A stretch of 64,000 nucleotides of DNA from Nonomuraea sp. NEAU-A123 (GCF_018603905.1 NZ_JAHFZZ010000012.1:186001-250000), one strand, 5' to 3'; numbered from the stretch's first letter, positions 9,465-18,804 are shown. Notes: generated by a model not told the origin, from the sequence alone. Program-made: numbers and translations.

Positions 9465-11153
9465 ATGCGCTCCCTTCCTGAAGCCGATCCCGGCATGCCC
9501 GACATCCGCAGCCCGCTCCGGTACCTGTGGTGGAACGCGCGTATGCAAACGCCGGCACTGCTGACGGGCATCGGCTTCGCCACCGTCTGGTGGCTGGTGC
9601 AGGCGCTGGTCCCTGCCGTGCTCGGTAACGGCATCGACGCCGTCACGGCCAAGGACACCCGGGCGCTGCTGACCTGGTCGGCGATCATGTTCGGGCTCGG
9701 CCTGATCCAGGCGTACACCGGGATCATGCGGCACCGGATGGCGGTCTACAACTGGCTGGCCGCCGCCTACCGCACCGTACAGGTCACCACCAGGCAGGCC
9801 ACCCGGCTCGGCGCCACGCTGCCCAAGCGGGTGTCGACCGGTGAGGTCGTCAGCGTCGGCAACTCCGACATCTCCCACATCGGCAACTCGATGGACATCC
9901 TGCTGCGTGGCACCGGCTCTGTCGTGGCGATCATCGCGGTCACCGTGATCCTCATCTCCACCTCGCTGCCGCTGGGCCTGCTGGTGATGTTCGGGGTGCC
10001 GCTGATGGCCGTCGCGGTCGGGCCCCTGCTCAGGCCGCTGCACAAGCGGCAGAAGATCCAGCGCGATCTGGCGGGCGACCTGTCCACCCGGTCGGCCGAC
10101 ATCGTGGCGGGCCTGCGGGTGCTGCGCGGTATCGGCGGCGAGCAGGTGTTCGCCGCGCGCTACCGCGAAGAGTCCCAGCGAGTACGGCACGCGGGCGTCA
10201 GTGTGTCGAAGGTCGAGTCGCTGCTCGAAGGCGCGCAGATCCTGCTGCCCGGAGTGCTCATCGCGGTCGTCACCGGGATCGGCGCGTCGTTCGCGATCGG
10301 CGGCGAGATCACCACTGGACAGCTCGTCGCCTTCTATGGCTACGCGGTCTTCCTGATCGGCCCGATGCGCACGCTCACCGAGGTCGCCGACAAGCTGACC
10401 AAGGGGCATGTCGCGGCCCGCCGGGTGGTGCGCATCCTGTCCATCGAGCCCGAGGTGTCGGGGGGCACCGGCACCAGCGAGGGTGGCGTGCTGCGCGACT
10501 CCTACAGCGGCGTCACCGTACAGCCGGGCGTCCTGACCGCGATCGCGGCCGGCGCGCCGGAGGACGCCATCGCCATCGCCGACCGGCTGGGCCGTTACTC
10601 CGACGGCGACGTCACCTTCGGCGGGGCCGACCTGGCGACGCTGCCGATGGCCGAGGTCCGTACGCGCATCCTGGTCGCCGACAACGGCGCCCGCCTGTTC
10701 GCCGGCAGGCTCCGCGACGAGCTTGACGTCCGTGGCGACTCCTCTCACGAGCGGGTACGGCAGGCGTTGTACGCCGCCTGCGCCGAGGACATCATCGAGG
10801 CCCTGCCCGATGGGCTGGACGCCGTGGTGGCCGAGGCGGGCCGGGAGTTCTCCGGCGGGCAGCAGCAACGCCTCCGGCTGGTCAGGGCACTGCTCGCCGA
10901 TCCGGAGGTGCTCATCCTGGTCGAGCCGACCAGCGCCGTCGACGCGCACAGCGAAGCCCGCATCGGCGAGCGGTTGGCCAAGGCCCGCGCCGGCAAGACC
11001 ACCCTGGTCTGCACGACCAGCCCGCTGGTGCTCGACCGCACCGACCATGTGATCTACGTCGAGAACGGCAGGGTGCTTGCCGAAGGCACGCACCGTGACC
11101 TGCTGGCGACCTCGCCGGAATACACCGCGACCGTGACGAGAGGGGAGGACTGA
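9465..11153 (+). CDS. ABC exporter half-transporter with degenerate nucleotide-binding motifs
   Basis: 562 residues: a type-IV exporter membrane domain (about 30-310, six hydrophobic segments) fused to an ATPase domain. The ATPase domain is degraded in its own catalytic parts: the Walker A place reads AIAAGAPEDAIAIAD with no GKS/T (about 360-373), the Walker B Asp is Val in VLILVEPTS (V486), and the switch His is replaced in LVCTTSP. The signature FSGGQQQRLRL (462-472) is intact. It therefore can only donate a signature motif to its partner. The partner, two bases downstream, has the opposite pattern, so the two form a heterodimeric exporter. Start ATG 9465; an alternative is ATG 9495. Substrate unknown. 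Confidence 0.93.
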   Translation: MRSLPEADPGMPDIRSPLRYLWWNARMQTPALLTGIGFATVWWLVQALVPAVLGNGIDAVTAKDTRALLTWSAIMFGLGLIQAYTGIMRHRMAVYNWLAAAYRTVQVTTRQATRLGATLPKRVSTGEVVSVGNSDISHIGNSMDILLRGTGSVVAIIAVTVILISTSLPLGLLVMFGVPLMAVAVGPLLRPLHKRQKIQRDLAGDLSTRSADIVAGLRVLRGIGGEQVFAARYREESQRVRHAGVSVSKVESLLEGAQILLPGVLIAVVTGIGASFAIGGEITTGQLVAFYGYAVFLIGPMRTLTEVADKLTKGHVAARRVVRILSIEPEVSGGTGTSEGGVLRDSYSGVTVQPGVLTAIAAGAPEDAIAIADRLGRYSDGDVTFGGADLATLPMAEVRTRILVADNGARLFAGRLRDELDVRGDSSHERVRQALYAACAEDIIEALPDGLDAVVAEAGREFSGGQQQRLRLVRALLADPEVLILVEPTSAVDAHSEARIGERLAKARAGKTTLVCTTSPLVLDRTDHVIYVENGRVLAEGTHRDLLATSPEYTATVTRGED

Positions 11154-11155
11154 CG

Positions 11156-12913
11156 ATGGCCCGCGAGATCCTGCCGGTCGCCGACCAGAAACAGGTGCGC
11201 GCCTACGCCAGGCGGCTGACGCTCAAGTATCCGCGCCGGCTCGCCATCGTCCTGGCCCTGCACGGGCTCGCGGCGATCGTCGGGCTGGCCGTGCCCTGGC
11301 AGCTCGGCAAGCTGGTGCAGAACGTCCAGGACGGCAGCCACGTCAATGTGCTGCTCGTTGCCGTCGGCATCGGAGTGTTCCTGTTCGGGCAGAGCGCGCT
11401 GGTACGTTACGCGGTGCTCGCCTCGGCCAAGCTCGGCGAGAAGGTCCTCGCCGAACTGCGCGAGGACTTCGTCGACCGGGTGCTCGGCCTGCCGCTGTCG
11501 ACGGTCGAGCGGGCCGGCTCGGGGGACCTGATCACCAGGACCTCCCGCGACGTCGACTCCCTTTCCCGGACCGTCCGGCACGCCGTACCCGAGACGCTGA
11601 TCGCGATCGTCACCTTCGCGATCACCGTGGGCGCGGTGGTGCTGGTCAGCCCGCTGCTCATGCTGCCGATGCTGATCGCGGCGCCGCTGCTCTGGATCTC
11701 CACCCGCTGGTATCTCAACCGGGCCCGCGACGGCTACCTGCGCGAGAACGCCGCCTACGCGGAGATGACCGAGGGGCTCGCCGAGACCGTCGAGGGCGCC
11801 AGGGCCGTGGAGGCGCTCGGTCTCCAGCGGCGGCGCGAGGCGCGGACCGCGCGCGACATCGGCGGCTCGTGGGCCGCCGAACGCTACACGCTGGGGCTGC
11901 GCACCGTCTGGTTTCCCATGGTCGAGCTCGGCTACGTGATCCCGATCGTCTCGACGTTGCTGGTCGGCGGACTGTTCTACACCAATGGCTGGGTCTCGCT
12001 GGCCCAGGTCACCGCCGCCACCCTGTACGCGCAGCAGCTCATCGACCCGCTCGACCGGTTCCTCATGTGGATCGACGAGTTGCAGGTGGGCGGCGCCGCC
12101 ATGGCCCGGCTGCTCGGCGTGGCGAACGTGCCCGACGACCGGACGGCCTCCACCGCGCAGCCCGCGGGCGAACTGCTGGAGGCCGACGACGTCCGTTACG
12201 CCTACCGCGAGGGTCGCGACGTGCTGCATGGCGTGTCGCTGACCGTCCGGCCGGGGGAGCGGCTGGCCATGGTCGGCCCCTCCGGCGCGGGCAAGTCGAC
12301 GCTGGGCAGGCTGCTGGCCGGCATCCACGGCCCGCGCACCGGCTCGGTGTCGGTGGGTGGCGTGCCCCTGGTCGAGCTGCCCATCGACGATCTGCGCGGC
12401 CACGTCGCGCTGGTCACCCAGGAGCACCACATCTTCAAGGGCACGCTCCGCGACAACCTGCTGATCGCCCGCCCGGACGCCGACGACACCGCCGTGCGCA
12501 CGGCGCTCACCGCGGTCGACTCGCTCGACTGGGTGCTCGCCCTGCCCGACGGGCTCGACACGGTCGTCGGGTCCGGTGGGCTGGCCGTCTCTCCCGCCCA
12601 GGCCCAGCAGTTGGCGCTGGCCCGCCTGGTGCTGGCGGACCCGCACACGCTCGTGCTGGACGAGGCCACCTCGCTCATCGACCCCCGCGCGGCCCGGAAC
12701 CTGGAGCGGTCGCTGGCGGCAGTGCTCGACGGGCGTACGGTGATCGCCATCGCCCACCGCCTCTACACGGCGCACGACGCGGACCGGGTGGCAGTGGTGG
12801 AGGATGGGCGGATCAGCGAGCTGGGCTCGCATGAAGAACTGGTCGCCGAGGGCGGCTCGTACGCGGCCCTGTGGAGTAGCTGGCATGGCGTTCCGGCCGT
12901 CACTCGCTCCTGA
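11156..12913 (+). CDS. ABC exporter half-transporter with intact Walker motifs
   Basis: 585 residues, ATG start with GGGGAGGA just before it, two bases after the preceding stop. The membrane domain covers about 25-310. The ATPase domain has Walker A GPSGAGKST (374-382), a Q-loop TQE (421-423), Walker B TLVLDEA (498-504) and switch His in AHRL (H534). Its signature is degenerate: LAVSPAQAQQ instead of LSGGQ (about 476-485). With its neighbour it makes one catalytic site (this Walker A/B plus the neighbour's signature) and one dead site, as in known heterodimeric exporters such as TmrAB or LmrCD. Likely a multidrug, lipid or peptide exporter. Confidence 0.94.
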   Translation: MAREILPVADQKQVRAYARRLTLKYPRRLAIVLALHGLAAIVGLAVPWQLGKLVQNVQDGSHVNVLLVAVGIGVFLFGQSALVRYAVLASAKLGEKVLAELREDFVDRVLGLPLSTVERAGSGDLITRTSRDVDSLSRTVRHAVPETLIAIVTFAITVGAVVLVSPLLMLPMLIAAPLLWISTRWYLNRARDGYLRENAAYAEMTEGLAETVEGARAVEALGLQRRREARTARDIGGSWAAERYTLGLRTVWFPMVELGYVIPIVSTLLVGGLFYTNGWVSLAQVTAATLYAQQLIDPLDRFLMWIDELQVGGAAMARLLGVANVPDDRTASTAQPAGELLEADDVRYAYREGRDVLHGVSLTVRPGERLAMVGPSGAGKSTLGRLLAGIHGPRTGSVSVGGVPLVELPIDDLRGHVALVTQEHHIFKGTLRDNLLIARPDADDTAVRTALTAVDSLDWVLALPDGLDTVVGSGGLAVSPAQAQQLALARLVLADPHTLVLDEATSLIDPRAARNLERSLAAVLDGRTVIAIAHRLYTAHDADRVAVVEDGRISELGSHEELVAEGGSYAALWSSWHGVPAVTRS

Positions 12914-12992
12914 CCTCGTGAGGGGGAGGGTTGGTGGTGGGTGGTTAGTGTGCGGCCAGCGCTTCGGCTGGAGGTGAGGAGGCTTTCAGGGG

Positions 12993-14408
12993 TCAGCACT
13001 TCGTTGATTCGGATGGCAGGGTGCGGTCCGTGAAGTAGCGGATGATGTGGGTGCGGGCGCATTCGTTGGAGGCGTAGAGCGTGTGTCCTGGGCCGTCGTG
13101 GTGGATGGTGGCGCTGCCTGGGACTTGCGTGAGGATGCGGGCGACCGCGTCCGACTCGCGCCAGGCACCCGCGCCGAGCATCGGCGGCAGGCCCTTGGGG
13201 AGGGGTGCGGGCGGGTTGGTCACCGACACTGGCCAGCCGACGCAGCCGAGCGTGCCTGTCGCCAGTGTGTTGGCTGTGCCCGTGTTGGGGGCGATTTTGC
13301 GGAGGCGGGCGATCATCTTGTTGAGCTCGGCGCGGCTGGCTGGGCGCGGCCAGTCGGTGCATTCGGTGACGCCCGTTGACTGGTCGGGGTAGCGGGCGCC
13401 GCGGGCAGGGACGAAGCCGGAGGCGTCACCGTGTACGGCCTTGCGGATGGCGTCCGTCAGCTTGGGGTAGCCGTCGGCGCCCTGCTGGGCGATCCCCAGG
13501 GCGAGGGATTGCAGGTCGCGGCCTGTATAGGCGATGCCGGCCGACTTGGCGGGGATCGGGGAGCGGTCGGCCTTGGCGACCAGGCCGCGCCACTGGGCGG
13601 GCACTTCCTGGCACTTGCCGGCACCTGCGCACCAGGTGGAGAAGCGGGTGAAGGACGTCTCGTTGTCTTTGGCCATGTCGGCCGTGTCGGTGGTCCAGTC
13701 GGTGCCGCTGTGGCTGATCGTGCCGTCGAGCACCATGGTGCGCACCTGGCCGGGGAAGAGCCGGGCGTAGTCCTGTGCGTAGATCCCGGCGTAGGAGGCG
13801 CCGTAGAAGTTGAGTTTGGCCTCGCCCAGGGCCTTCCTGATGGCCTCCATGTCTCTGGCGTTGTCGGCCGAGCTCATGTTGGCGAACAGCTCGGGGTCCT
13901 TGTTGCGGCAGGCTTCGGCGTAGCCGCGGTTGGTGTCGGACAGCCGCCCGAAGTCGGCGTCGTCTTCAGGGAAGTCCGGCAGTGGGACGCGGGTCCAGGT
14001 GCAGGCCAGCCCGGTGCTGAGGCCGCCGAACTGCTCGCCGTAGCCGCGGGTGTCCCAGGTGACGACGTCCATTCGTTCGCGGAGCTTGGCCCAGAGGTTG
14101 GCGTAGGTCTGGGTCAAGGCGATGCCCGGACCGCCAGGGCCGCCGTAGGCGATCAGGACCGATCCTTCGGAGGACGTGCCGGTGGCCTTCAGTCGGCCCA
14201 GTTTGAGAGTGATCTTGCGGCCGTCGGGTTTCTGCCAGTCGGCGGGGACCTGGAGGTCGGCGCACGTCATCCCGACCTTGTCGTTTGGGCAAGTGGTCCA
14301 GGTGAGGGTGGGCGTTTGTTGTGCGGCGAGGGCAGGTGCCGCCTGCTGCGTTAGGAGGCCGGAGGTGAGGAGGGTGAGGGCGAGAGGGAAGACGATGGGC
14401 TTGAACAT
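12993..14408 (-). CDS. Secreted alpha/beta hydrolase, TAP-like (tripeptidyl aminopeptidase family)
   Basis: 471 residues from ATG 14408. A signal peptide is evident (MFKPIVFPLALTLLTSGLL, cleavage probably near ALA-AQ at about 29). The oxyanion loop is AYGGPGGPG (88-95), the nucleophile elbow GASYAG (S205) and the catalytic His sits in GPGHTLY near the C-terminus; the C-terminal third is the TAP-like domain. Streptomyces relatives (SlpD/E, Tap) remove tripeptides from secreted proteins. The frame is open further upstream to 14513, but that extension crosses a perfect inverted repeat and lacks a signal peptide, so the internal ATG is preferred. Confidence 0.9.
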   Translation of the reverse strand: MFKPIVFPLALTLLTSGLLTQQAAPALAAQQTPTLTWTTCPNDKVGMTCADLQVPADWQKPDGRKITLKLGRLKATGTSSEGSVLIAYGGPGGPGIALTQTYANLWAKLRERMDVVTWDTRGYGEQFGGLSTGLACTWTRVPLPDFPEDDADFGRLSDTNRGYAEACRNKDPELFANMSSADNARDMEAIRKALGEAKLNFYGASYAGIYAQDYARLFPGQVRTMVLDGTISHSGTDWTTDTADMAKDNETSFTRFSTWCAGAGKCQEVPAQWRGLVAKADRSPIPAKSAGIAYTGRDLQSLALGIAQQGADGYPKLTDAIRKAVHGDASGFVPARGARYPDQSTGVTECTDWPRPASRAELNKMIARLRKIAPNTGTANTLATGTLGCVGWPVSVTNPPAPLPKGLPPMLGAGAWRESDAVARILTQVPGSATIHHDGPGHTLYASNECARTHIIRYFTDRTLPSESTKC

Positions 14409-14475
14409 GGGCACGACGATCCCGCAGAGGGGGCTTCGGCCACATCGGACCACGGGCTGGTCTGCGGGGAGGCAG

Positions 14476-14508
14476 ATCAGCCCGTGGCATGTCATGCCAC
14501 GGGCTGAT
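14476..14508. promoter_or_regulatory. Perfect 15-bp inverted repeat upstream of the hydrolase gene
   Basis: ATCAGCCCGTGGCAT and ATGCCACGGGCTGAT flank GTC. The dyad is 68 bp before the hydrolase start and about 200 bp after the S9 peptidase stop, both on the minus strand. It could be a terminator for the peptidase or an operator for the hydrolase. No T-run follows. The rest of 14409-14706 shows no gene. Confidence 0.6.
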
Positions 14509-14706
14509 GACACCTACCGCCCGGGGAATCAGCTCACGGTCATCCTGCTGGGTCGGTGAGGGTCGCGCTCGCCTGTTTGCGGTTCGGGTGGTTCGTGGTG
14601 GGTGGGTGAGGTTTGCGTCGCTTGCCTGAGGATTCAGGTGGTCACCGGTCAGCGGATGGAAGTCGCTCCGAGGGTCCAAGGAGCCTCGTCGGCAGGTGAA
14701 CCCGCG

Positions 14707-16773
14707 TCACCCGCCCAGGGACCGCTTCAAGAACTCGACCTGCAGCAGCAGCAGGTTCTCCGCCACCACCTCCTGCGGCGTCATATGGGTGACGCCGGAC
14801 AACGGGAGCACGCTGTGCTGGCGCCCGGCCGCCAGGAGCGCGGACGACAGGCGCAGCGTGTGCGCGGCCACGACGTTGTCGTCAGCCAGCCCATGGATCA
14901 GCAACAACGGCCGCTCCAGTTTGGCCGCGTCACCGAAGAGCGAGGAGTTGTCGTACACATCGGGCTGCTCGTCCGGATGGCCCAGGTATCGCTCGGTGTA
15001 ACACGTGTCGTACAACCGCCAGTCCGTAACGGGCGCCCCCGCCACCGCGGCGTGGAACACGTCGGGCCTGCGCAGCACGGCCAGCGCCGCCAGGAAGCCG
15101 CCGAACGACCAGCCCCTGATGGCCACCTTCGTCAGGTCGAGGTCGTTGGGATACTGCTCGGCCACCCCCTGCAGGGCGTCGATCTGGTCCTCCAGCGCGG
15201 GAGTGGCCAGGTCGTTCAGCACGGAACGTTCGAAGGCGGGCCCCCTGCCAGGGGTGCCGCGGCCGTCGGCCACGATGACGGCGAAGCCCTGCTCGGCGAA
15301 CCACTGGCTCTCCAGGTAGCCGCCGCGACGGTTGAGCACCCGCTGCGCGTGCGGCCCGCCGTACGGATCCATCAGGACCGGGAGCTTCCGGGAGCCCTGC
15401 TCGTGCCAGGAGGGCAGCACCACGGCGGTGGCGAGCTCGCGGCGGCCGGAACGGCCGAGCGAGACCCGGAGGTCGAGGCCGGGGGGTTCGGCCATGGACG
15501 GGATCGGGATCGCCATGCCGTCGCGCCGTACAACCGTGGTGGACACGCCCTCGGCGTCGAGGCTCTGCTCGGTCAGTACGCCGACGCCGCCGGACATCCG
15601 CCCGGAGAACACGCCGGAACGGGTCGACACGGGCAGCAGCGAGTGGCCGTCCCAGGTCCACAACTGGATCTCGGTGGGGTCGCCGCTCGCGCTGAACAGC
15701 ACGCTGTCGTGGTCGACGTCGAGCACCGCGCGTACCTGCAGCGTGGGCGGGGTGACGGCGCGGTCGCCCACGAACAGCCGGTGGCCGCCGTCGGCGGATG
15801 CCACCCAGACCAGCGAGCCGTCGTCGAGGTGCGCGGGCACGCCGGTGACGATGTCGACCCAGGCCGGATCGGTGTCCTCGCGGACCAGCGTGGACCGGCC
15901 GGTCGCCGGGTCGACCGAGTGCAGGCGCAACCTCTTCTGATCACGTGACATGGTGACGATCGACAGCGCGTGGGAGCTCCAGGCGGCCGTCGTGAGGTAT
16001 TCGTCCTCGTACGGCACCGCCACCCGCGACCCGTCGAGGCCGAGCACGAACAACTGCGTCACCGCGTTGGGCGTGCCGGCGGCCGGATAGCGCTGAGCCG
16101 TCGGGGGCCGGTCCGGGTTGGCCGGGTCGGCGATGTGCCAGGTCTGGACCGGAGCCTCGTCGGCCCGCTCGACCAGGAGCGCGTCGCTCGACGGCGACCA
16201 CCAGTGGCCGCGCATCCGGTCCATCTCCTCGGCGGCGATGAACTCGGCCAGGCCGTACGTGACGGTCTCCGACTCGGGCTCCGCGAGCGCGCGGTCGGCA
16301 CCCGTCACGAGGTCGTGCACCCGCAGGGCGCCCGCGCTGACGTAGGCGACGTGCTGCCCGTCGGGGGAGATGCGGGGGTCGATGACCGAGCCCGGCGTCT
16401 CCAGCCGCCGCGTGTCGCCGCCGGGCAGGTCGGTGACGTACAGGCTGCCGGACAGCGCGAAGGCGGCCCTGGACGCGGTGGAGTCGGTGGTGTAGCCGAC
16501 CACACCGCCCGCCTGCTCGCGGCTGCGTTCGCGCCGGGCGCGCTCCTCGGGCGGGAGGTCGCCGTCGTCGGCGTCGAGCGTGCGCGGGTCGACCACGAGG
16601 CGCTCGACATGCGTCTCGGTGTCGAGCTCCCACAGGCACGTCACCGGGTCGGTGCCGGACTTCGTCCGCAGGAACACGACCTTGCCGCCGTCGGGGGAGA
16701 TCGTGAAGCCCCTGGGCACTCCGAGGGTGAACCGGCGGGTCCTGGCCGACAGGCGAGGGAAGCTCTCACTCAT
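14707..16773 (-). CDS. S9-family (dipeptidyl-peptidase IV-like) serine peptidase
   Basis: 688 residues from ATG 16773 (MSESFPRLSARTRRFTLG). The N-terminal two thirds form a beta-propeller with WD-like repeats (IDPRISPDGQHVAYV). The C-terminal alpha/beta hydrolase domain has the nucleophile in RGWSFGGF (S556), the Asp in HGLADDNV (about 631) and the His in GVTHMT (about 663); DPYGGPHAQ is the usual oxyanion segment. EFIAAEEMDR resembles the Glu pair that binds the substrate N-terminus in DPP-IV enzymes. No signal peptide, so probably cytoplasmic. The open frame runs on past 16773, but that stretch is antisense to mshB. Confidence 0.93.
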   Translation of the reverse strand: MSESFPRLSARTRRFTLGVPRGFTISPDGGKVVFLRTKSGTDPVTCLWELDTETHVERLVVDPRTLDADDGDLPPEERARRERSREQAGGVVGYTTDSTASRAAFALSGSLYVTDLPGGDTRRLETPGSVIDPRISPDGQHVAYVSAGALRVHDLVTGADRALAEPESETVTYGLAEFIAAEEMDRMRGHWWSPSSDALLVERADEAPVQTWHIADPANPDRPPTAQRYPAAGTPNAVTQLFVLGLDGSRVAVPYEDEYLTTAAWSSHALSIVTMSRDQKRLRLHSVDPATGRSTLVREDTDPAWVDIVTGVPAHLDDGSLVWVASADGGHRLFVGDRAVTPPTLQVRAVLDVDHDSVLFSASGDPTEIQLWTWDGHSLLPVSTRSGVFSGRMSGGVGVLTEQSLDAEGVSTTVVRRDGMAIPIPSMAEPPGLDLRVSLGRSGRRELATAVVLPSWHEQGSRKLPVLMDPYGGPHAQRVLNRRGGYLESQWFAEQGFAVIVADGRGTPGRGPAFERSVLNDLATPALEDQIDALQGVAEQYPNDLDLTKVAIRGWSFGGFLAALAVLRRPDVFHAAVAGAPVTDWRLYDTCYTERYLGHPDEQPDVYDNSSLFGDAAKLERPLLLIHGLADDNVVAAHTLRLSSALLAAGRQHSVLPLSGVTHMTPQEVVAENLLLLQVEFLKRSLGG

Positions 16774-16803
16774 GGCCCTAATCCTGCCAGTACGCTCGAA
16801 CTC

Positions 16804-17709
16804 ATGACTGACCGACGGCTGCTGCTCGTGCACGCCCATCCCGACGACGAGTCGATCGGCACCGGCGCGACGATGGCCAAGTACGCGGCGGAAGGCGCGC
16901 ACGTCACGCTCGTGACCTGCACACTCGGCGAGGAGGGGGAGGTCATCCCCCAGGAGCTCGCCCACCTGGCCGCCGACCGCGACGACACGCTGGGCCGACA
17001 CCGCATCACCGAACTCACGGCGGCCTGCGAGGCGCTCGGCGTCGAGGACCACCGCTTCCTCGGCGTGCCGGGCCGTTGGCGCGATTCGGGCATGATGGGC
17101 GTCGCCTCCAACGACCGGTCCACCGCGTTCTGGCAGGCCGACCTCGACGAGGCGGCGGGCGAGCTGGTCAAGGTCATCCGCGAGGTACGGCCCCAGGTCC
17201 TCGTCACGTACGACGACAACGGCTTTTACGGGCATCCCGACCACATCCAGGCACACCGCGTTTCGCGGCGGGCGTACGAGCTCGCCTCCGACCCGCGCTT
17301 CGGCGAGGGGGAGCCGTGGCGGATCGCGAAGTTCTACCACACGGCCGTCGCCAGGTCGGTGATGCGCCGCGCGGCCGAGGCGCTGCGCGCGGCCGACGTC
17401 GACTTTCTCGTCGAGGACGTCGATGACATGCCGTTCGGCAGCCCCGACGACGTGATCACCACGGAGATCGACGCGCGGCCGTGGGTCGGCAACAAGCTGG
17501 ACGCCATGCGCGCGCACGCCACGCAGATCAGCGTCGACGACCCCTGGTTCGCGCTGTCGAACAACATCGGCCAGGAGGCGCTGGGCGTCGAGCACTACAT
17601 CCTGGCGATCGGGGTGCCCGGCCACGCGATGCCCGGCGCGCCGATCGAGTCGGGCGGCATAGGAGCCCCGCACCACCGCGAGAACGATCTCTTCGCGGGC
17701 ATCCACTAA
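16804..17709 (+). CDS. mshB: N-acetyl-1-D-myo-inositol-2-amino-2-deoxy-alpha-D-glucopyranoside deacetylase
   Basis: 301 residues. The zinc-dependent LmbE/PIG-L fold shows VHAHPDDES (zinc ligands H12, D15; general base D14) and the third zinc ligand in YGHPDH. TCTLGEEGEV and RWRDSGM are characteristic of MshB and separate it from the amidase Mca in my recollection. It deacetylates GlcNAc-Ins to GlcN-Ins, the second committed step to mycothiol, the actinobacterial thiol. It starts 30 bp from the divergent S9 peptidase and is followed 11 bp later by a small membrane protein that commonly accompanies mshB in actinomycetes. Confidence 0.9.
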   Translation: MTDRRLLLVHAHPDDESIGTGATMAKYAAEGAHVTLVTCTLGEEGEVIPQELAHLAADRDDTLGRHRITELTAACEALGVEDHRFLGVPGRWRDSGMMGVASNDRSTAFWQADLDEAAGELVKVIREVRPQVLVTYDDNGFYGHPDHIQAHRVSRRAYELASDPRFGEGEPWRIAKFYHTAVARSVMRRAAEALRAADVDFLVEDVDDMPFGSPDDVITTEIDARPWVGNKLDAMRAHATQISVDDPWFALSNNIGQEALGVEHYILAIGVPGHAMPGAPIESGGIGAPHHRENDLFAGIH

Positions 17710-17720
17710 CCTCGTGCTTC

Positions 17721-18155
17721 ATGGAGCAACGCAGCCAGGCCGAGTCGGCGTTGGGTGGAGCCGCCTACGGCATGCTGTTCGTGCTGGGGCTGGTCATGGG
17801 CGTCGTGGGCGGGTTCACGCAGGCGTCGTGGCACGTCGGTCCTGTCGCGTTCGTCGGGGTGATTCCGGGCTCGGCGATCGGCTGGCTGCTCGCGCTCTTC
17901 GTCGTCTGCCTCGGGGCGGGCAAGCTCATGGGTTCGCGCCTCGGGGTGTCGGTGACGGCGCTCGGGTGGCTGCTGGTGTCGATGCCGTTCTCGGTCAAGC
18001 TTTCGCAGGGCGACCTGGTGATCTCCGGCAATCCCGCCGGGTACGTCTACCTCTACGGGGGCATGGCGGCGGTGATCGTGGCCTTCTTCCTGGCGCCCTC
18101 GTCGAGCGGCGGCTCGTGGTTGCTGCACGGCCAGCAGCCAGGGAACCCGACGTAG
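17721..18155 (+). CDS. Four-helix membrane protein (DUF6113-like), mshB neighbour
   Basis: 144 residues from ATG 17721. Four hydrophobic segments are visible at about 13-32, 42-63, 72-90 and 105-124, connected by very short loops. The C-terminus is a short Ser/Gly tail. I recognise it as the small membrane protein often found directly after mshB in actinomycetes; its function is not known. It is 11 bp after mshB and 18 bp before the flavin reductase gene, so the three probably form one operon. Confidence 0.8.
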   Translation: MEQRSQAESALGGAAYGMLFVLGLVMGVVGGFTQASWHVGPVAFVGVIPGSAIGWLLALFVVCLGAGKLMGSRLGVSVTALGWLLVSMPFSVKLSQGDLVISGNPAGYVYLYGGMAAVIVAFFLAPSSSGGSWLLHGQQPGNPT

Positions 18156-18173
18156 CGGCATAAAGTAGCGACC

Positions 18174-18674
18174 GTGCACCATGGTTCCACAGAACGGCAT
18201 GTCGAGCGGAACGCCTACCGCGAGGTGGTCGGCCGGTTCGCCACCGGAGTCGCGATCGTCACGACCAGGCTCGACGGGATCGATCACGCGATGACCGTGA
18301 ACTCGTTCACGTCGGTCTCACTGGAGCCGCTGCTCGTGCTGTTCTGCGCGGAGAAGGTGGCCCGGTTCCACGACGCCGTCCTGGAGGCGGGGGTGTGGGG
18401 GGTGTCGGTGCTGCCGGAGTCCATGGAGGACGCGTCGCGGTTCTTCGCGCATCGGGGGCGCGAGCTCGACGGGCAACTGGATCGGTGGGCGCACCATCGG
18501 GGCGAGTCGGGCGTGGCGCTCTTCACCGACGCCCTGGCGACCCTGGAGGCCCGTACGACCTCCGTCCATGAGGGCGGTGACCACTCGATCGTGGTGGGTG
18601 GGGTGACTGCCCTCGGCGGGCCGGCTGACGGCCGTCCGCTTCTCTACCATCAGGGCCGCTACAAAACCTTATAA
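18174..18674 (+). CDS. Flavin reductase-like domain protein
   Basis: 166 residues, GTG start. It begins with YREVVGRFATGVAIVTTR, the standard opening of the HpaC/flavin-reductase family, followed by NSFTSVSLEPLLVLFCAEK, which lines the FMN site. Members either reduce flavin with NAD(P)H for a partner mono-oxygenase or are stand-alone FMN proteins (split-barrel fold). No oxygenase lies nearby, so the partner is unknown. A dispersed repeat element begins immediately after its stop codon. Confidence 0.88.
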   Translation: MHHGSTERHVERNAYREVVGRFATGVAIVTTRLDGIDHAMTVNSFTSVSLEPLLVLFCAEKVARFHDAVLEAGVWGVSVLPESMEDASRFFAHRGRELDGQLDRWAHHRGESGVALFTDALATLEARTTSVHEGGDHSIVVGGVTALGGPADGRPLLYHQGRYKTL

Positions 18675-18678
18675 GCAG

Positions 18679-18804
18679 TTTTACGGCCAGCCCACTCCCT
18701 TTTTTGATCTTGTACGGCCAGCCCAGTGGGCCCCACCCGCCATACGGAGCCGAGCTCTGTCCAGGGACACGCTCCTCCGGTGGAGATCGCTGGCCGCCGT
18801 GACG
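18679..18804 (+). repeat. Dispersed structured element, copy A
   Basis: It begins 5 bases after the flavin reductase stop. The core reads TACGGCCAGCCC, GTGGGCCCCACCC, CTCTGTCCAGGG, then CGCTCCTCCGGTGGAG and GCCGCCGTGACG, in the same order as the two copies at 49973-50102 and 50624-50742. The leading TTTTACGGCCAGCCCA is itself duplicated about 31 bp later as TTGTACGGCCAGCCCA, separated by a CTCCCTTTTTTGATC tract. It contains GTGGGCCCCAC and CTCC-TCCGGT-GGAG dyads. This copy is the most diverged. Confidence 0.8.

Noticed and set aside
9039..11093. 684-codon minus-strand frame
   Set aside because: Antisense to the first ABC gene and its upstream repeats; no family similarity.
16774..17706. N-terminal extension of the S9 peptidase
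   Set aside because: The open frame upstream of ATG 16773 is antisense to mshB and lacks peptidase similarity; ATG 16773 matches the family start.
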